A stretch of 64,000 nt of DNA from contig NZ_AXAY01000004.1 in the NCBI RefSeq assembly GCF_000473045.1, forward strand, positions 365,366 through 429,365, written 5' to 3'. Positions 27,828-36,807 of the stretch are shown here, piece by piece. The DNA is from Bradyrhizobium sp. WSM3983 (lineage in GTDB: Bacteria; Pseudomonadota; Alphaproteobacteria; Rhizobiales; Xanthobacteraceae). Every line of letters starts with the position of its first letter. Positions within the stretch are counted from its first letter, which is position 1. The notes beneath the pieces are model-generated. The model was not told the DNA's origin and did not search any database. It saw only the letters and a list, made by a program, of their open reading frames with translations. The translations under genes and the position numbers were made by a program.

Positions 27828-27979
27828 GGGGCCTGCATCCTGCTGGTCGGCATGGTGATGAAGAACGCCCCATGATGGTCGACTATGCCCTCGACGCGGA
27901 GCGGCATCGCGGCCTCAACGCCCGCGACGCCATCCTGCTCGCAGCACGGCTGCGGGCGCGGCCGATCACGATGACGACA
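27828..27979 (+). pseudogene. Fragment of an RND efflux pump gene with frameshift
   Basis: Immediately after the nagZ stop the sequence reads GACILLVGMVMKNA. After loss of one base at about 27870 it continues MMVDYALDAERHRGLNARDA and LLAARLRARPITMTT. This is a conserved transmembrane segment of MdtB/MdtC/AcrB-type pumps (KNAIMMVDFA..., RPIxMTT). Homology ends near 27979. It is about 50 codons of a protein that is normally over 1000 residues. The rest of the gap to 28129 shows no gene. Confidence 0.7.
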
Positions 27980-28129
27980 CCCGGTCATCCCGGAGAGGCC
28001 GCAACCTTCGCGCAAGCTCCCCCTGTTGAAGTCGAATCAACCGCGACGCCAAAGAGGCGGGGTTGCGCCCGTCAGAAGCCGCTGCCGCCACTGAGGTGGA
28101 CGTTCGCCATGAACGGGACTTGAGCAGCG

Positions 28130-29899
28130 ATGAGCACACCAGCCGCCTTCTGTGAGGCGGGCCTTGCGCATTTCAGGGACGGGCGGCATCTCGACGCGCG
28201 TGCTTGCTGCCAGCAGGCCCTCGGACTCGATGCGGAGCACACGGACGCTCAGCATCTCATGGGGCTGCTGTTTCTCCACGCCAGGCAATACAACGATGCC
28301 CTGCAGTGGATCGTCCGCGCGATCCAGCGCGCACCGAAGCCCGAATATCTGGCGAGCTTCGCGACGGTGCTGCAGCAATATGGGCGTTGCGACGAAGCAC
28401 TCAGCGTCCTCGACCAGGCTATACAGCTGCGGCCTGACGACGCCGAGCTATGGCGGCAGCGTGGTGACATCTTCATTCAGCTTGCGCGCCTCGATCAAGC
28501 CCTGCTGAGCTTTCAACACGCGCTCGAGCTCAATCCACATCATCACGACGCCCTGTATAAGAGCGGGGCTCTGCTCCACAAGCTCGGGCGGAACGAGGAG
28601 GCTATTGCAGCTCTTGATCTCAGCGACAGCCTGTTCCCGAACCACGCCCCCACGCTGCGGACTCGCGCATGGGTTCTCTACTGCCTGAAACGGTTCGAGG
28701 AATCCGCGACCGACGGCAGGCGGGCGCACCAGCTCGATCCTGACAATGCCGAGATCTGCAACAATCTGGGCCTTTCATTGCGGCGGCTCGGCAGGAATGA
28801 AGAGGCGCTGGCATGGTTCGACAGGGCCATCGAGATCCAACCGCGCTTCGTGGACGCTCTCGACAACAGACTGGTCGCGCTCTTCCACCTTCATCGCTTC
28901 GACGAGGTCTTCGCGCTGTCCGATCGCATGAAGTCGCTCGGACTGAGCAGTACGGTGACCGAGTGGAATGTGTCTCTGGTGCATCTCCTGACAGGCAATC
29001 TCGAAGCCGGCTGGCTCGGGCACCAGACTCGTTTGAAACTGCCTTCGGCAAGACACCCTCAGTTTCAACGACCGATGTGGCTCGGTGATGAAAGCATCGC
29101 GGGAAAGACGATCCTTGTCGCTGCGGACGAGGGCTTAGGCGACACCATTCACTTTGTCCGCTACGTCCCCATGCTGGCGGAGCGCGGAGCACGCGTTATT
29201 CTCGTCGTTCAAGACCCGTTGCATCGGCTGATGTCGACGCTGAGTGGTGCATCATTGTGCATTCCGAGGTCGGCTATGGGCGCGCTGCCGGCTTTCGATT
29301 TGCACTGCCCGATATCCAGCCTTCCGCTCGCCTTCAAGACCCGCCTCGATACGATCCCGTCGGAACCGTATCTGCCCGCCCCGCCAGACAGCCTGGTTGA
29401 GGCCTGGGAGGATCGTCTGGGCTCTCGAACCAGGCTTCGGGTCGGCCTGGTCTGGTCCGGCGATCCATTCCACGTGAATGACGAGACGCGCTCGATTCCA
29501 CTGCGAACGCTGTCCCGCATCCTCGACGTCGACGCCACCTATGTCAGCCTGCAGAAGGCCCCGCGCCCGCATGATGCGACCGTGCTGCGGGAGAGAAACG
29601 ACATTGTCGACCTGACTGCAGATCTCACCGACTTCGCCGACACCGCCGCCTTGATCGCTTGTCTGGATCTCGTGATCACCGTCGATACCAGCGTTGCCCA
29701 TCTCGCCGGCGCCCTTGGCCGTCCAACCTGGATCCTGCTGCCATGGACGCCTGACTACCGCTGGCTGCTCGATCGCGCGGACAGCCCCTGGTATCCGAGC
29801 GTACGGCTGTTCCGGCAGACCGAGACGCGTGAATTCGAGAGTGTGCTTGACCGCGTGCGGGACGAATTGCGGGCGCTGAGCACCGCAGTCGGACACTGA
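28130..29899 (+). CDS. TPR protein with C-terminal glycosyltransferase-9-like domain
   Basis: This protein has 589 residues. About nine tetratricopeptide repeats (to about 280) include DEALSVLDQAIQLRPDDAEL, QALLSFQHALELNPHHHDAL and EALAWFDRAIEIQPRFVDAL. A glycosyltransferase-like region follows (about 300-575). It shows ILVAADEGLGDTIHFVRYVP, RVGLVWSGDPFHVNDETRSI, ITVDTSVAHLAGALGRPTWI and a WYPSVRLFRQ terminus, as in heptosyltransferase (GT9)-fold and Bradyrhizobium TPR-GT proteins. It stands alone before tRNA-Arg. Role in envelope glycosylation is likely; acceptor and donor are unknown. Confidence 0.85.
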   Translation: MSTPAAFCEAGLAHFRDGRHLDARACCQQALGLDAEHTDAQHLMGLLFLHARQYNDALQWIVRAIQRAPKPEYLASFATVLQQYGRCDEALSVLDQAIQLRPDDAELWRQRGDIFIQLARLDQALLSFQHALELNPHHHDALYKSGALLHKLGRNEEAIAALDLSDSLFPNHAPTLRTRAWVLYCLKRFEESATDGRRAHQLDPDNAEICNNLGLSLRRLGRNEEALAWFDRAIEIQPRFVDALDNRLVALFHLHRFDEVFALSDRMKSLGLSSTVTEWNVSLVHLLTGNLEAGWLGHQTRLKLPSARHPQFQRPMWLGDESIAGKTILVAADEGLGDTIHFVRYVPMLAERGARVILVVQDPLHRLMSTLSGASLCIPRSAMGALPAFDLHCPISSLPLAFKTRLDTIPSEPYLPAPPDSLVEAWEDRLGSRTRLRVGLVWSGDPFHVNDETRSIPLRTLSRILDVDATYVSLQKAPRPHDATVLRERNDIVDLTADLTDFADTAALIACLDLVITVDTSVAHLAGALGRPTWILLPWTPDYRWLLDRADSPWYPSVRLFRQTETREFESVLDRVRDELRALSTAVGH

Positions 29900-29955
29900 G
29901 GTCCGCGGCGAATGACGCGCAGCGCCTGCAAAATGTTTGCACTCGTGTACCGAAA

Positions 29956-30032
29956 TGGCGCGCCCGGAACGATTCGAACGTCCGACCCTCAGATTCGTAG
30001 TCTGATGCTCTATCCAGCTGAGCTACGGGCGC
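29956..30032 (-). tRNA. tRNA-Arg (anticodon ACG)
   Basis: The minus strand folds as a tRNA. The acceptor GCGCCCG (5' end at 30032) pairs with CGGGCGC. The anticodon stem TCAGA/TCTGA encloses the loop CTACGAA, giving anticodon ACG. The T-loop is TTCGAAT. The encoded CCA is at 29958-29956. A34 is expected to be edited to inosine by TadA, reading CGU, CGC and CGA. Confidence 0.96.
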
Positions 30033-30199
30033 GTGTTTCGCAAACAGCGATGCGGGCTAGGCCCGCGCGCAGCCTCCGGACAGCGCCGAAGGGGTGCGAA
30101 AGAGCGCTCTGACTAACCGCTCCTGTCCCGATTGGCAAGGTCCGAGATGGGGAGATTTTGCACGGAAATGACGGTTTTTGCGTCGGCCTCTGACCTGAC

Positions 30200-31717
30200 C
30201 TACGCCCGCGCCCGTTCGTTGCGGATGGAGAGGAGTTCCACGGGGCGGTCGGGGATGACGATCCGGAAGGTGGCGCCGATGGTACCCTCGACCAGGTGGA
30301 TGTCGCCGCCATGGGCGCGGACGAGCTCGGCGGCAATGGCCAGACCCAGCCCGCTGCCGCCGGGGCGGCCCGAGGTCTGGAATGCCTCGAACAGATGCTC
30401 CCGGGTCCTCTCGGGCACGCCGGGGCCGGTATCGGAGACCTCCAGGATGGCGACCGCGCCTTCGCGCTTGCCGGTGATCCGGATCTGTTGCGGGCCGCCG
30501 TCGCCGGAGGCATGGCTCTCCAGCGCCTGGGCGGCGTTGCGCACGAGGTTGAGCAGCACGCGGAACAGCTGGTCGGGATCGGCGTCGACCGCGAGCCCAC
30601 GCTCGATCGCGGCGACCCAGGCAATCGAGACGTCGTTGGCAAGACCCGCGGTCTCGCGCACCTCCAGCACGACCGGCTCGATCAGCATCATGCGGCGGTC
30701 GGGCGCGGCCTCCTGGGCACGGCCGTAGGACAGCGTCGACTGGCAGAAGGCGATGGCGCGCTCGAGCGAGCGCACGAGCTTTGGCGCAAAACGCTGCACG
30801 CGCGGATCGGGCACGCTGGCAAGCTGGTCCGACAACAGCTGCGCGGAGGCCAGCAGATTGCGCAGATCATGGTTGATCTTGGAGACGGCAAGGCCCAGCG
30901 CGGCGAGCCGGCTCTTCTGATGCAACATCGACATCAGGTCGCGCTGCATGTCCGACAATTCGCGCTCGGCGACGCCGATTTCGTCGCTGCGCTGGCTCGG
31001 CACAATGATGCGCGCCGAGCTTTCGGGATTTTCGTGGAAACCGACCAGGCTCGCGGTCAACCGCCGCATCGGCCGCACGAAGAGATAATGGAGCGCGAGA
31101 TAGACGAGGCCCGCGGTCAAAACGCCGATGATCAGCGCGACCACGACGACATTGCGGGAGAAGCGGTACATCGACTGCCGCAGCGGCAGATCATCGGTCA
31201 CGATCTCGATGAACTGGGCGTTGCCGACGCCGGGGCCGACGATGCGGATCGGCTGGTTGCCGGTCTCCAGCATCATCTGGAACGAGCCGGTGATGGCCTG
31301 CCACACCGTCATGTCGCGCAGGTCGATGTCGTGCTCGATCGTAGCAGGCAGATTGTCGCTGGCGAGCAGGCGACGCTGCTGGCCCATCTTGATCGCGACC
31401 GCACGAGCATTGATGCTTTTCAGGATCTCACGCGACAGCGAATCCGGCACCATGCCGAGCGGCGCCGCATCGAGCACCAGCGCCGCGGTGTTGGCCGCCG
31501 CGACGCGGTCGTTGAGCCGGTTGACCCAGAAGTTGGCGATCGCAGGCACGTAGAGCAGGATGGCCGCGATCATCACCAGGGGGACGGTCAGCAGCAACAG
31601 TTTGCCGGACAGGCCAAGCCCGCCCGGCCCGCGAGACCGCGTCACCGGCTGGTCCGCCGGCCGATCCGTATCTCGATCCAGATTTTGGATCGGCTGCTGG
31701 AGGTCTGTCGCTACCAC
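30200..31717 (-). CDS. Membrane-bound sensor histidine kinase
   Basis: This 505-residue kinase has helix 1 (about 38-60, LLLLTVPLVMIAAILLYVP), a periplasmic sensor of about 130 residues, and helix 2 (about 190-212). A HAMP domain follows with RPMRRLTASLVGF. The phosphoacceptor His lies in SKINHDLRNLLAS and the ATP-binding domain has NLVRNAAQALE, SDTGPGVPE and GGSGLGLAIA. The H-box HDLRN is of the HisKA_2-like/HPK4 type. No response-regulator gene is adjacent, so its partner is elsewhere. Signal unknown. Confidence 0.9.
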   Translation of the reverse strand: MVATDLQQPIQNLDRDTDRPADQPVTRSRGPGGLGLSGKLLLLTVPLVMIAAILLYVPAIANFWVNRLNDRVAAANTAALVLDAAPLGMVPDSLSREILKSINARAVAIKMGQQRRLLASDNLPATIEHDIDLRDMTVWQAITGSFQMMLETGNQPIRIVGPGVGNAQFIEIVTDDLPLRQSMYRFSRNVVVVALIIGVLTAGLVYLALHYLFVRPMRRLTASLVGFHENPESSARIIVPSQRSDEIGVAERELSDMQRDLMSMLHQKSRLAALGLAVSKINHDLRNLLASAQLLSDQLASVPDPRVQRFAPKLVRSLERAIAFCQSTLSYGRAQEAAPDRRMMLIEPVVLEVRETAGLANDVSIAWVAAIERGLAVDADPDQLFRVLLNLVRNAAQALESHASGDGGPQQIRITGKREGAVAILEVSDTGPGVPERTREHLFEAFQTSGRPGGSGLGLAIAAELVRAHGGDIHLVEGTIGATFRIVIPDRPVELLSIRNERARA

Positions 31718-31910
31718 GAAATTCGCCCCTGCTGGCTTTCTGATAGAGCTCGACTGATGGAGGATGCGACCCGCCCCGAGGGGTGGTCAAATTACGGATC
31801 GCTAATCTGCCAAGGTCGGATGTAGGCGCAGATATCGCTAATCGCCACCTCAAGGGTTAAAAACCCCAAGGAAACAGTGATATTCACCGGAACTGCGCGG
31901 TCCTGCGGCG

Positions 31911-31939
31911 TTGACGAAAACAAGACGCTCGCATATAAG
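31911..31939 (+). promoter_or_regulatory. Promoter of the rpmH-rnpA operon
   Basis: TTGACG (31911-31916), 17 bases, and TATAAG (31934-31939) give a near-consensus sigma70 promoter. Transcription from about 31946 would leave a leader of roughly 134 bases before rpmH, long enough for control. The rest of the 31718-32079 gap shows no gene. Confidence 0.6.
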
Positions 31940-32079
31940 CCGCGCAAATTGTCCGCGATGACCCGGTGCGACACCGGGAGCGGCTCTTCTGGGGCCGGAA
32001 ACGGCCCATTTTGGGCCGCATCTTCCGGACTTTATCATCAATTCTACAGGCAAATTGCCCGGTCAGCGGAGAAAAACCC

Positions 32080-32214
32080 GTGAAGCGGACTTATCAACCC
32101 AGCAAACTGGTGCGCAAGCGCCGCCATGGCTTCCGGGCCCGTCTCGCGACCGCCGGCGGTCGCAAGGTTCTGGCTGCCCGCCGCGCCCGCGGCCGCAAGC
32201 GTCTGAGCGCCTGA
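32080..32214 (+). CDS. rpmH: 50S ribosomal protein L34
   Basis: A 44-codon frame from GTG 32080 reads [20 protein letters not shown] and ends [10 protein letters not shown], which is L34. Almost a third of the residues are Arg or Lys. It directly precedes rnpA (26 bases), the standard bacterial order with yidC downstream. A strong promoter lies 134 bases upstream. GTG start matches the conserved N-terminus exactly; no alternative start fits. Confidence 0.97.
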   Translation: MKRTYQPSKLVRKRRHGFRARLATAGGRKVLAARRARGRKRLSA

Positions 32215-32240
32215 GCGGACCCCCTTTTTGGGATTTCATC

Positions 32241-32633
32241 ATGGATCGGCTGAGGCAGCGAGCGGATTTCCTCGCCGTTGCCAATGGCGCGCGGGTGAAT
32301 AGTCCCGCGTTCGTCCTGCAAAGCCGCAGCCGCGACGACAGCGGCCCGATCCGGATCGGCTTCACCGTTACCAAAAAGAACGGCAACGCCCCCCAGCGCA
32401 ATCGCATCCGGCGCCGGCTTCGCGAATTGGTGAAGCGGCTCGATCCGGTATCGATGCACCCCCATCATGATTACGTGCTGGTCGGCCGCAGGGACGCGCT
32501 TTCGCGCGACTTCACGACCATGCTCGACGATCTGCGCATAGCGTTCACGAAGCCCGCGCGGCATACGGACAAGGGACAGGCAAGGGGACGCGGGCCGAGG
32601 CCCGGCCCAGCCGCCAGCCGCAAACCGGATTGA
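32241..32633 (+). CDS. rnpA: Ribonuclease P protein component
   Basis: This 130-residue basic protein is the RNase P protein. It starts MDRLRQRADFLAVANGAR and contains the RNR signature in APQRNRIRRRLREL and FTVTKKNGNA in the central cleft. It assists the RNA subunit in removing 5' leaders from pre-tRNAs. The C-terminal tail (about 108-130, RGRGPRPGP) is a basic low-complexity extension beyond the usual fold. It follows rpmH and precedes yidC by 16 bases. Confidence 0.95.
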   Translation: MDRLRQRADFLAVANGARVNSPAFVLQSRSRDDSGPIRIGFTVTKKNGNAPQRNRIRRRLRELVKRLDPVSMHPHHDYVLVGRRDALSRDFTTMLDDLRIAFTKPARHTDKGQARGRGPRPGPAASRKPD

Positions 32634-32649
32634 TGACGAGACCATAGTG

Positions 32650-34497
32650 ATGACTGACAATCGCAATACCATCCTCGCCGTCATTCTCTCCGGCCTGGTG
32701 CTGATCGCCTGGCAATATTTCTACAACGTGCCGGCGATGGAGAAACAGCGCGCCCAGCAGCAGGCGCAGGCCGAGCTCCAGAAGACCGCGCCGCAGCCGA
32801 CGGCGTCCGCGACGCCGGGCGCCACACCGCAGTCCGGCGGCGCGCCTGCGCCCACCACCGCGCCGGGCGCGAACCAGCAGGTCCAGCCGACCGTCAGCCG
32901 CGACGCCGCGATTGCCGCCAGCCCGCGCGTGAAGATCGACACCCCGCGGCTCGCCGGCAGCATCTCGCTCAAGGGCGGCCGCATCGACGACCTCGCGCTG
33001 CTGCAATTCCGCGAGACGGTCGACCCGAAGTCGCCGCCGATCATTCTCTATTCGCCTTCCGGCACGGCGGAGCCCTATTACGCCGAGTTCGGCTGGGTGG
33101 CGGCAACGGGCGTGACGGCGAAGATGCCTGACGCCCAGACCGTCTGGCAGCAGGAGGGCAGCGGCAGCCTGACGCCGACCACGCCGGCGGTGCTGAAGTG
33201 GGATAATGGCGAGGGCCTCACCTTCCGCCGCACCATCGCGGTCGACGACCACTATCTCTTCACCATCAAGGACGACGTGAGCAATGTCGGCAACGCGCCG
33301 GTCACGCTCTATCCGTTCGCGCTGATCTCGCGCCATGGCACGCCGCAAGTGTCGGGCTATTACATCCTGCATGAAGGCCTGATCGGCTATCTCGATGGCT
33401 TGCAGGAATATGCCTACAAGAAGATCGACGAGGCCAAGACGGTGAATTTCAAGGCCACCAATGGCTGGCTCGGCATGACCGACAAATACTGGGCCTCGGC
33501 GCTGCTGCCCGACACCAGCGCGCAGCTCCAGGCGAAGTTCTCCTCGAACCTCGTCGGCAACGTCCATACCTACCAGACCGACTATCTGCTCGACCCCGTC
33601 ACCGTCGCGATCGGCGGCACGGCGACCGCGAACGCGCGGCTGTTCGCCGGTGCCAAGGAGGCCGGCGTCGTCGGCGTGTTCCCGTTCGCAGGGCTCGGCG
33701 GCTACAACAAGGAGCTCGGGCTGAACCATTTCGATCTCTTGATCGATTGGGGCTGGTTCTACTTCATCACCAAGCCGATGTTCCTCGGTCTCGACTTCTT
33801 CTACCGCTTCTTCGGCAATTTCGGCATCTCGATCCTGCTCGTGACCGTGATCGTGAAGCTCTTGTTCTTCCCGCTGGCGAACAAGTCCTACGCCTCGATG
33901 GCGAAGATGAAGTCGGTCCAGCCGCAGCTTCAGGCGTTGAAGGAGCGCTATCCCGACGACAAGGTGAAGCAGCAGCAGGAGATGATGGAGATCTACCGCA
34001 AGGAGAAGATCAATCCGGTCGCCGGCTGTCTTCCCGTGGTGATCCAGATCCCGGTGTTCTTCTCGCTCTACAAGGTGCTGTTCGTCACCATCGAGATGCG
34101 GCACGCACCGTTCTTCGGCTGGATCAAGGACCTCTCGGCGCCCGATCCGACCAATCTGTTCACGCTGTTCGGGCTGATCCCGTTCGATCCGACCACGCTG
34201 CCGCTGTTCGGCCACTACCTCGCGCTCGGCATCTGGCCGATCATCATGGGCATCACGATGTGGTTCCAGATGAAGCTGAACCCGACGCCGCCGGATCCGA
34301 CCCAGCAGATCATCTTCAACTGGATGCCGCTGATCTTCACCTTCATGCTGGCGGGCTTCCCGGCGGGCCTCGTGATCTACTGGGCCTGGAACAACACGCT
34401 CTCGGTGCTCCAGCAGAGCTTCATCATGCGCCGCAACGGCGTGAAGGTGGAGCTGTTCGACAATCTCAAGGCGACGTTCGCAAGGAAGGCGACGTAG
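32650..34497 (+). CDS. yidC: Membrane protein insertase YidC
   Basis: This 615-residue Oxa1/YidC insertase begins MTDNRNTILAVILSGLVLIA (N-terminal anchor). A proline/alanine-rich linker (about 40-90) and a large periplasmic beta-sandwich follow to about 370. The conserved helical core has FFGNFGISILLVTVIVKLLF, YPDDKVKQQQEMMEIYRKEK, GCLPVVIQIPVFFSLYKVLF and the C-terminal WNNTLSVLQQSFIMRRNG. It inserts and folds inner-membrane proteins with or without SecYEG. GTG at 32647 is an overlapping alternative start. It is in the rpmH-rnpA-yidC-engB order. Confidence 0.97.
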   Translation: MTDNRNTILAVILSGLVLIAWQYFYNVPAMEKQRAQQQAQAELQKTAPQPTASATPGATPQSGGAPAPTTAPGANQQVQPTVSRDAAIAASPRVKIDTPRLAGSISLKGGRIDDLALLQFRETVDPKSPPIILYSPSGTAEPYYAEFGWVAATGVTAKMPDAQTVWQQEGSGSLTPTTPAVLKWDNGEGLTFRRTIAVDDHYLFTIKDDVSNVGNAPVTLYPFALISRHGTPQVSGYYILHEGLIGYLDGLQEYAYKKIDEAKTVNFKATNGWLGMTDKYWASALLPDTSAQLQAKFSSNLVGNVHTYQTDYLLDPVTVAIGGTATANARLFAGAKEAGVVGVFPFAGLGGYNKELGLNHFDLLIDWGWFYFITKPMFLGLDFFYRFFGNFGISILLVTVIVKLLFFPLANKSYASMAKMKSVQPQLQALKERYPDDKVKQQQEMMEIYRKEKINPVAGCLPVVIQIPVFFSLYKVLFVTIEMRHAPFFGWIKDLSAPDPTNLFTLFGLIPFDPTTLPLFGHYLALGIWPIIMGITMWFQMKLNPTPPDPTQQIIFNWMPLIFTFMLAGFPAGLVIYWAWNNTLSVLQQSFIMRRNGVKVELFDNLKATFARKAT

Positions 34498-34548
34498 CTT
34501 TTCTGGCAGGCGCCCGCCAATGTGATGCGGGCACAATGCTTCCAAGTC

Positions 34549-34636
34549 GTCATGCCCGGGCTTGTCCCGGGCATCCACGTTTTGGAAGCTTGCTCCGTGG
34601 CAAGACGTGGATGGCCGGGACGAGCCCGGCCATGAC
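34549..34636. repeat. Intergenic palindromic repeat (R2), GTCAT-ATGAC type
   Basis: Arms 34549-34579 and 34606-34636 (31 bases) are inverted with 3 mismatches. Each starts or ends with GTCAT/ATGAC and contains CCCGGG/CCGGGAC inner dyads. It lies between yidC and engB. Confidence 0.85.
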
Positions 34637-34656
34637 AAAAAGGATAGAGCCTTCGC

Positions 34657-35310
34657 ATGACCGACGACAAAGATGCGAAGCTGATCGAAGCCGGGCGAAA
34701 GCTGTTCACCCGCGACTGGCAGTTCATCTGGGCCTCGCCCTCGATCCAAACGCTGCCGCCGATGGCGGGGCTGGAGATCGCCTTTGCGGGCCGCTCCAAT
34801 GTCGGCAAGTCGAGCTTGATCAACGCGCTCACCGGCCGCAACGCGCTGGCGCGCACCTCGCATACGCCGGGCCGCACCCAGGAGCTGATCTTCTTCGAGG
34901 TCCCGGGCAAGACAGACCTGCGCCTCGTCGACATGCCCGGCTACGGCTACGCCAAGGCGCCGAAGAGCCAGGTCGCGTCCTGGACCGAGCTGATCCACAA
35001 ATTCCTGCTCGGACGCGCCTCGCTCGCGCGCGTCTACGTGCTGATCGATGCACGGCACGGCTTGAAGGAGGTCGATCTCGAAGTCCTCAAGACGCTCGAC
35101 CGTTCGGCCGTCAGCTACCAGGTCGTGCTGACCAAGGCTGATCAGGTGAAGGCGACCGAACTCCAGTCCTGCATCGCTGAGACCGAAGCCGCGCTCGCCA
35201 AGCATCCGGCCGCGTTCCCCAACGTGATCGCGACCTCGTCGCGCAGCTCGACCGGCATGGCCGAACTGCGCGCCGCGATGGCAAAGCTGCTGGAAGAGCG
35301 GACCAAGTGA
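34657..35310 (+). CDS. engB: Ribosome-biogenesis GTPase EngB
   Basis: This 217-residue small GTPase of the EngB/YsxC family has G1 GRSNVGKSS, G2 RTSHTPGRTQ, G3 DMPGYGYAKAP and G4 TKADQV, followed by the TSS-type G5 (IATSSRSSTG). It assists large-subunit assembly. It follows yidC with palindrome R2 in between and overlaps the next start by one base (TGATG). Confidence 0.95.
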   Translation: MTDDKDAKLIEAGRKLFTRDWQFIWASPSIQTLPPMAGLEIAFAGRSNVGKSSLINALTGRNALARTSHTPGRTQELIFFEVPGKTDLRLVDMPGYGYAKAPKSQVASWTELIHKFLLGRASLARVYVLIDARHGLKEVDLEVLKTLDRSAVSYQVVLTKADQVKATELQSCIAETEAALAKHPAAFPNVIATSSRSSTGMAELRAAMAKLLEERTK

Positions 35311-35666
35311 TGGCTCGCCTGCTGATCGGGCTTGCCGGCTTGATGGGCGCCGCCGGCGTCGCGCTGGCCGCCGCCTCCGCCCATGGCGCTGACGCCAGCC
35401 GGCTTGCCTCGGCAAGCGCCATGCTGCTGTTTCATGCAACTGCCATATTGGCCTCTGTCGCCCTGCTCGCGCGCGGCCTTCTGCATGGCGGAATTGGCCT
35501 GATTGCCGCGTTCGGCTTCGTGATCGGCGCCGCGCTGTTCGCGGGCGACCTCACTGTGCGGCAATATGCCGGCCATTCGCTGTTTCCGTTCGCGGCACCG
35601 ACCGGCGGAACGACGATGATTTTGAGCTGGCTGGCGGTGACGCTGGCGGCGGCAGTGAAGAAATGA
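35310..35666 (+). CDS. DUF423-family membrane protein
   Basis: This 118-residue protein has four hydrophobic segments and the DUF423 (YgdD) pattern: MGAAGVALAAASAHG near the start, LLFHATAILASVALLA in the middle, and GHSLFPFAAPTGGTTMILSW near the end. It overlaps the engB stop codon (ATG in TGATG), so the two are coupled. Function of the family is not established. Confidence 0.88.
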   Translation: MARLLIGLAGLMGAAGVALAAASAHGADASRLASASAMLLFHATAILASVALLARGLLHGGIGLIAAFGFVIGAALFAGDLTVRQYAGHSLFPFAAPTGGTTMILSWLAVTLAAAVKK

Positions 35667-35675
35667 CGCTTCATC

Positions 35676-35838
35676 TTACCCTCCCCTGGAGGGGGAGGGT
35701 CGCTACGCATGCAGCGAAGCGAAATGCGTAGCGGGGTGGGGTGATCTCTCCACCCGGGCACTATTCATCGCGGAGAGACCGTCACCCCACCCCGCTCGCG
35801 CTACGCGCGATCGACCCTCCCCCTCCAGGGGAGGGTAA
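35676..35838. repeat. Intergenic palindromic repeat (R3)
   Basis: TTACCCTCCCCTGGAGGGGG at 35676-35695 continues to 35702 and is the inverted copy of 35812-35838 (27 of 27). A second inner pair, GCGGGGTGGGGTGA and TCACCCCACCCCGC, makes a nested palindrome. It separates the DUF423 gene from argB. Confidence 0.85.
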
Positions 35839-35919
35839 AAGCGAACACCCACTTTGCGCCTCGCCCGCCAATCAGATAGAACGCTGGCCGCGTTAGTCCC
35901 GCAAGCCGAGATCCGCCTC

Positions 35920-36807
35920 ATGACCGAAATCTCCCCGCTCGACCAGGCTCGCATCCTGTCCGAAGCGCTGCCGCACATGCAGCAGTACGACGAAGAAACC
36001 ATCGTCATCAAATATGGCGGCCATGCCATGGGCGACGAGGAGACCGCGAAGAATTTTGCCCGCGACATCGTGCTGCTCGAGCAGACCGCGATCAATCCGG
36101 TGGTGGTGCATGGCGGCGGGCCGCAGATCGCGACCATGCTCAAACGCCTCGGCATCGTCTCGGAATTCGCGGCCGGCTTGCGCATCACCGATGCCGCGAC
36201 CATCGAGATCGTCGAGATGGTGCTCGCCGGCTCCGTCAACAAGTCGCTCGTCGGCTATATCAACGAGGCCGGCGGCAAGGCTGTGGGGCTGTCCGGCAAG
36301 GACGGCAACATGGTGAAGGCGTCGAAGACGACGCGCACCATCGTCGACCCGGACTCGCATATCGAGAAGGCGATCGATCTCGGCTTCGTCGGCGAACCCG
36401 AGAAGGTCGATCTCACCTTGCTCAACCAGCTGATCGGCTACGAGCTGATCCCGGTGCTGGCGCCGCTCGCGACCTCCAAGGACGGCCAGACGCTGAACGT
36501 CAACGCCGACACCTTTGCCGGTGCGGTCGCCGGCGCGCTGAAGGCCAAGCGCCTGCTGCTGCTCACCGACGTGCCGGGTGTGCTCGACAAGTCGAAGAAG
36601 CTGATTCCGCAGCTCTCGGTGAAGGACGCGCGCAAGCTGATCGCCGACGGCACCATTTCCGGCGGCATGATCCCGAAGGTCGAGACCTGCATCTACGCGC
36701 TCGAGCAGGGCGTCGAGGGCGTCGTCATCATCGACGGCAAGATGCAGCACGCGGTGCTGCTCGAGCTCTTCACCAACACGGGCACGGGAACGCTGATCCA
36801 TAAGTGA
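35920..36807 (+). CDS. argB: Acetylglutamate kinase
   Basis: This 295-residue amino-acid kinase carries [12 protein letters not shown] (ATP site), the N-acetylglutamate-binding [35 protein letters not shown] and [12 protein letters not shown]. The C-terminal [14 protein letters not shown] is followed by the [12 protein letters not shown] tail. It catalyses the second step of arginine synthesis. The ATG at 35920 (MTEISPLDQ) fits; the frame is open further upstream. Its stop overlaps the DUF1036 gene start (GTGA), so they are coupled. Confidence 0.96.
   Translation: MTEISPLDQARILSEALPHMQQYDEETIVIKYGGHAMGDEETAKNFARDIVLLEQTAINPVVVHGGGPQIATMLKRLGIVSEFAAGLRITDAATIEIVEMVLAGSVNKSLVGYINEAGGKAVGLSGKDGNMVKASKTTRTIVDPDSHIEKAIDLGFVGEPEKVDLTLLNQLIGYELIPVLAPLATSKDGQTLNVNADTFAGAVAGALKAKRLLLLTDVPGVLDKSKKLIPQLSVKDARKLIADGTISGGMIPKVETCIYALEQGVEGVVIIDGKMQHAVLLELFTNTGTGTLIHK

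Noticed and set aside
29927..29941. A small inverted repeat TGCAAA-ATG-TTTGCA downstream of the tRNA as a terminator.
   Set aside because: A six-base stem with a three-base loop and no T run is too weak to call.
34549..34636. Palindromes R1-R11 as ordinary rho-independent terminators.
   Set aside because: They lack T runs, are double hairpins with shared ends, and occur also inside an operon and over start or stop codons.
32545..35439. A 964-codon minus-strand open frame across rnpA, yidC and engB.
   Set aside because: It is antisense to three well-recognised genes, with no motif and a shadow-type composition (His, Arg, Asp rich).
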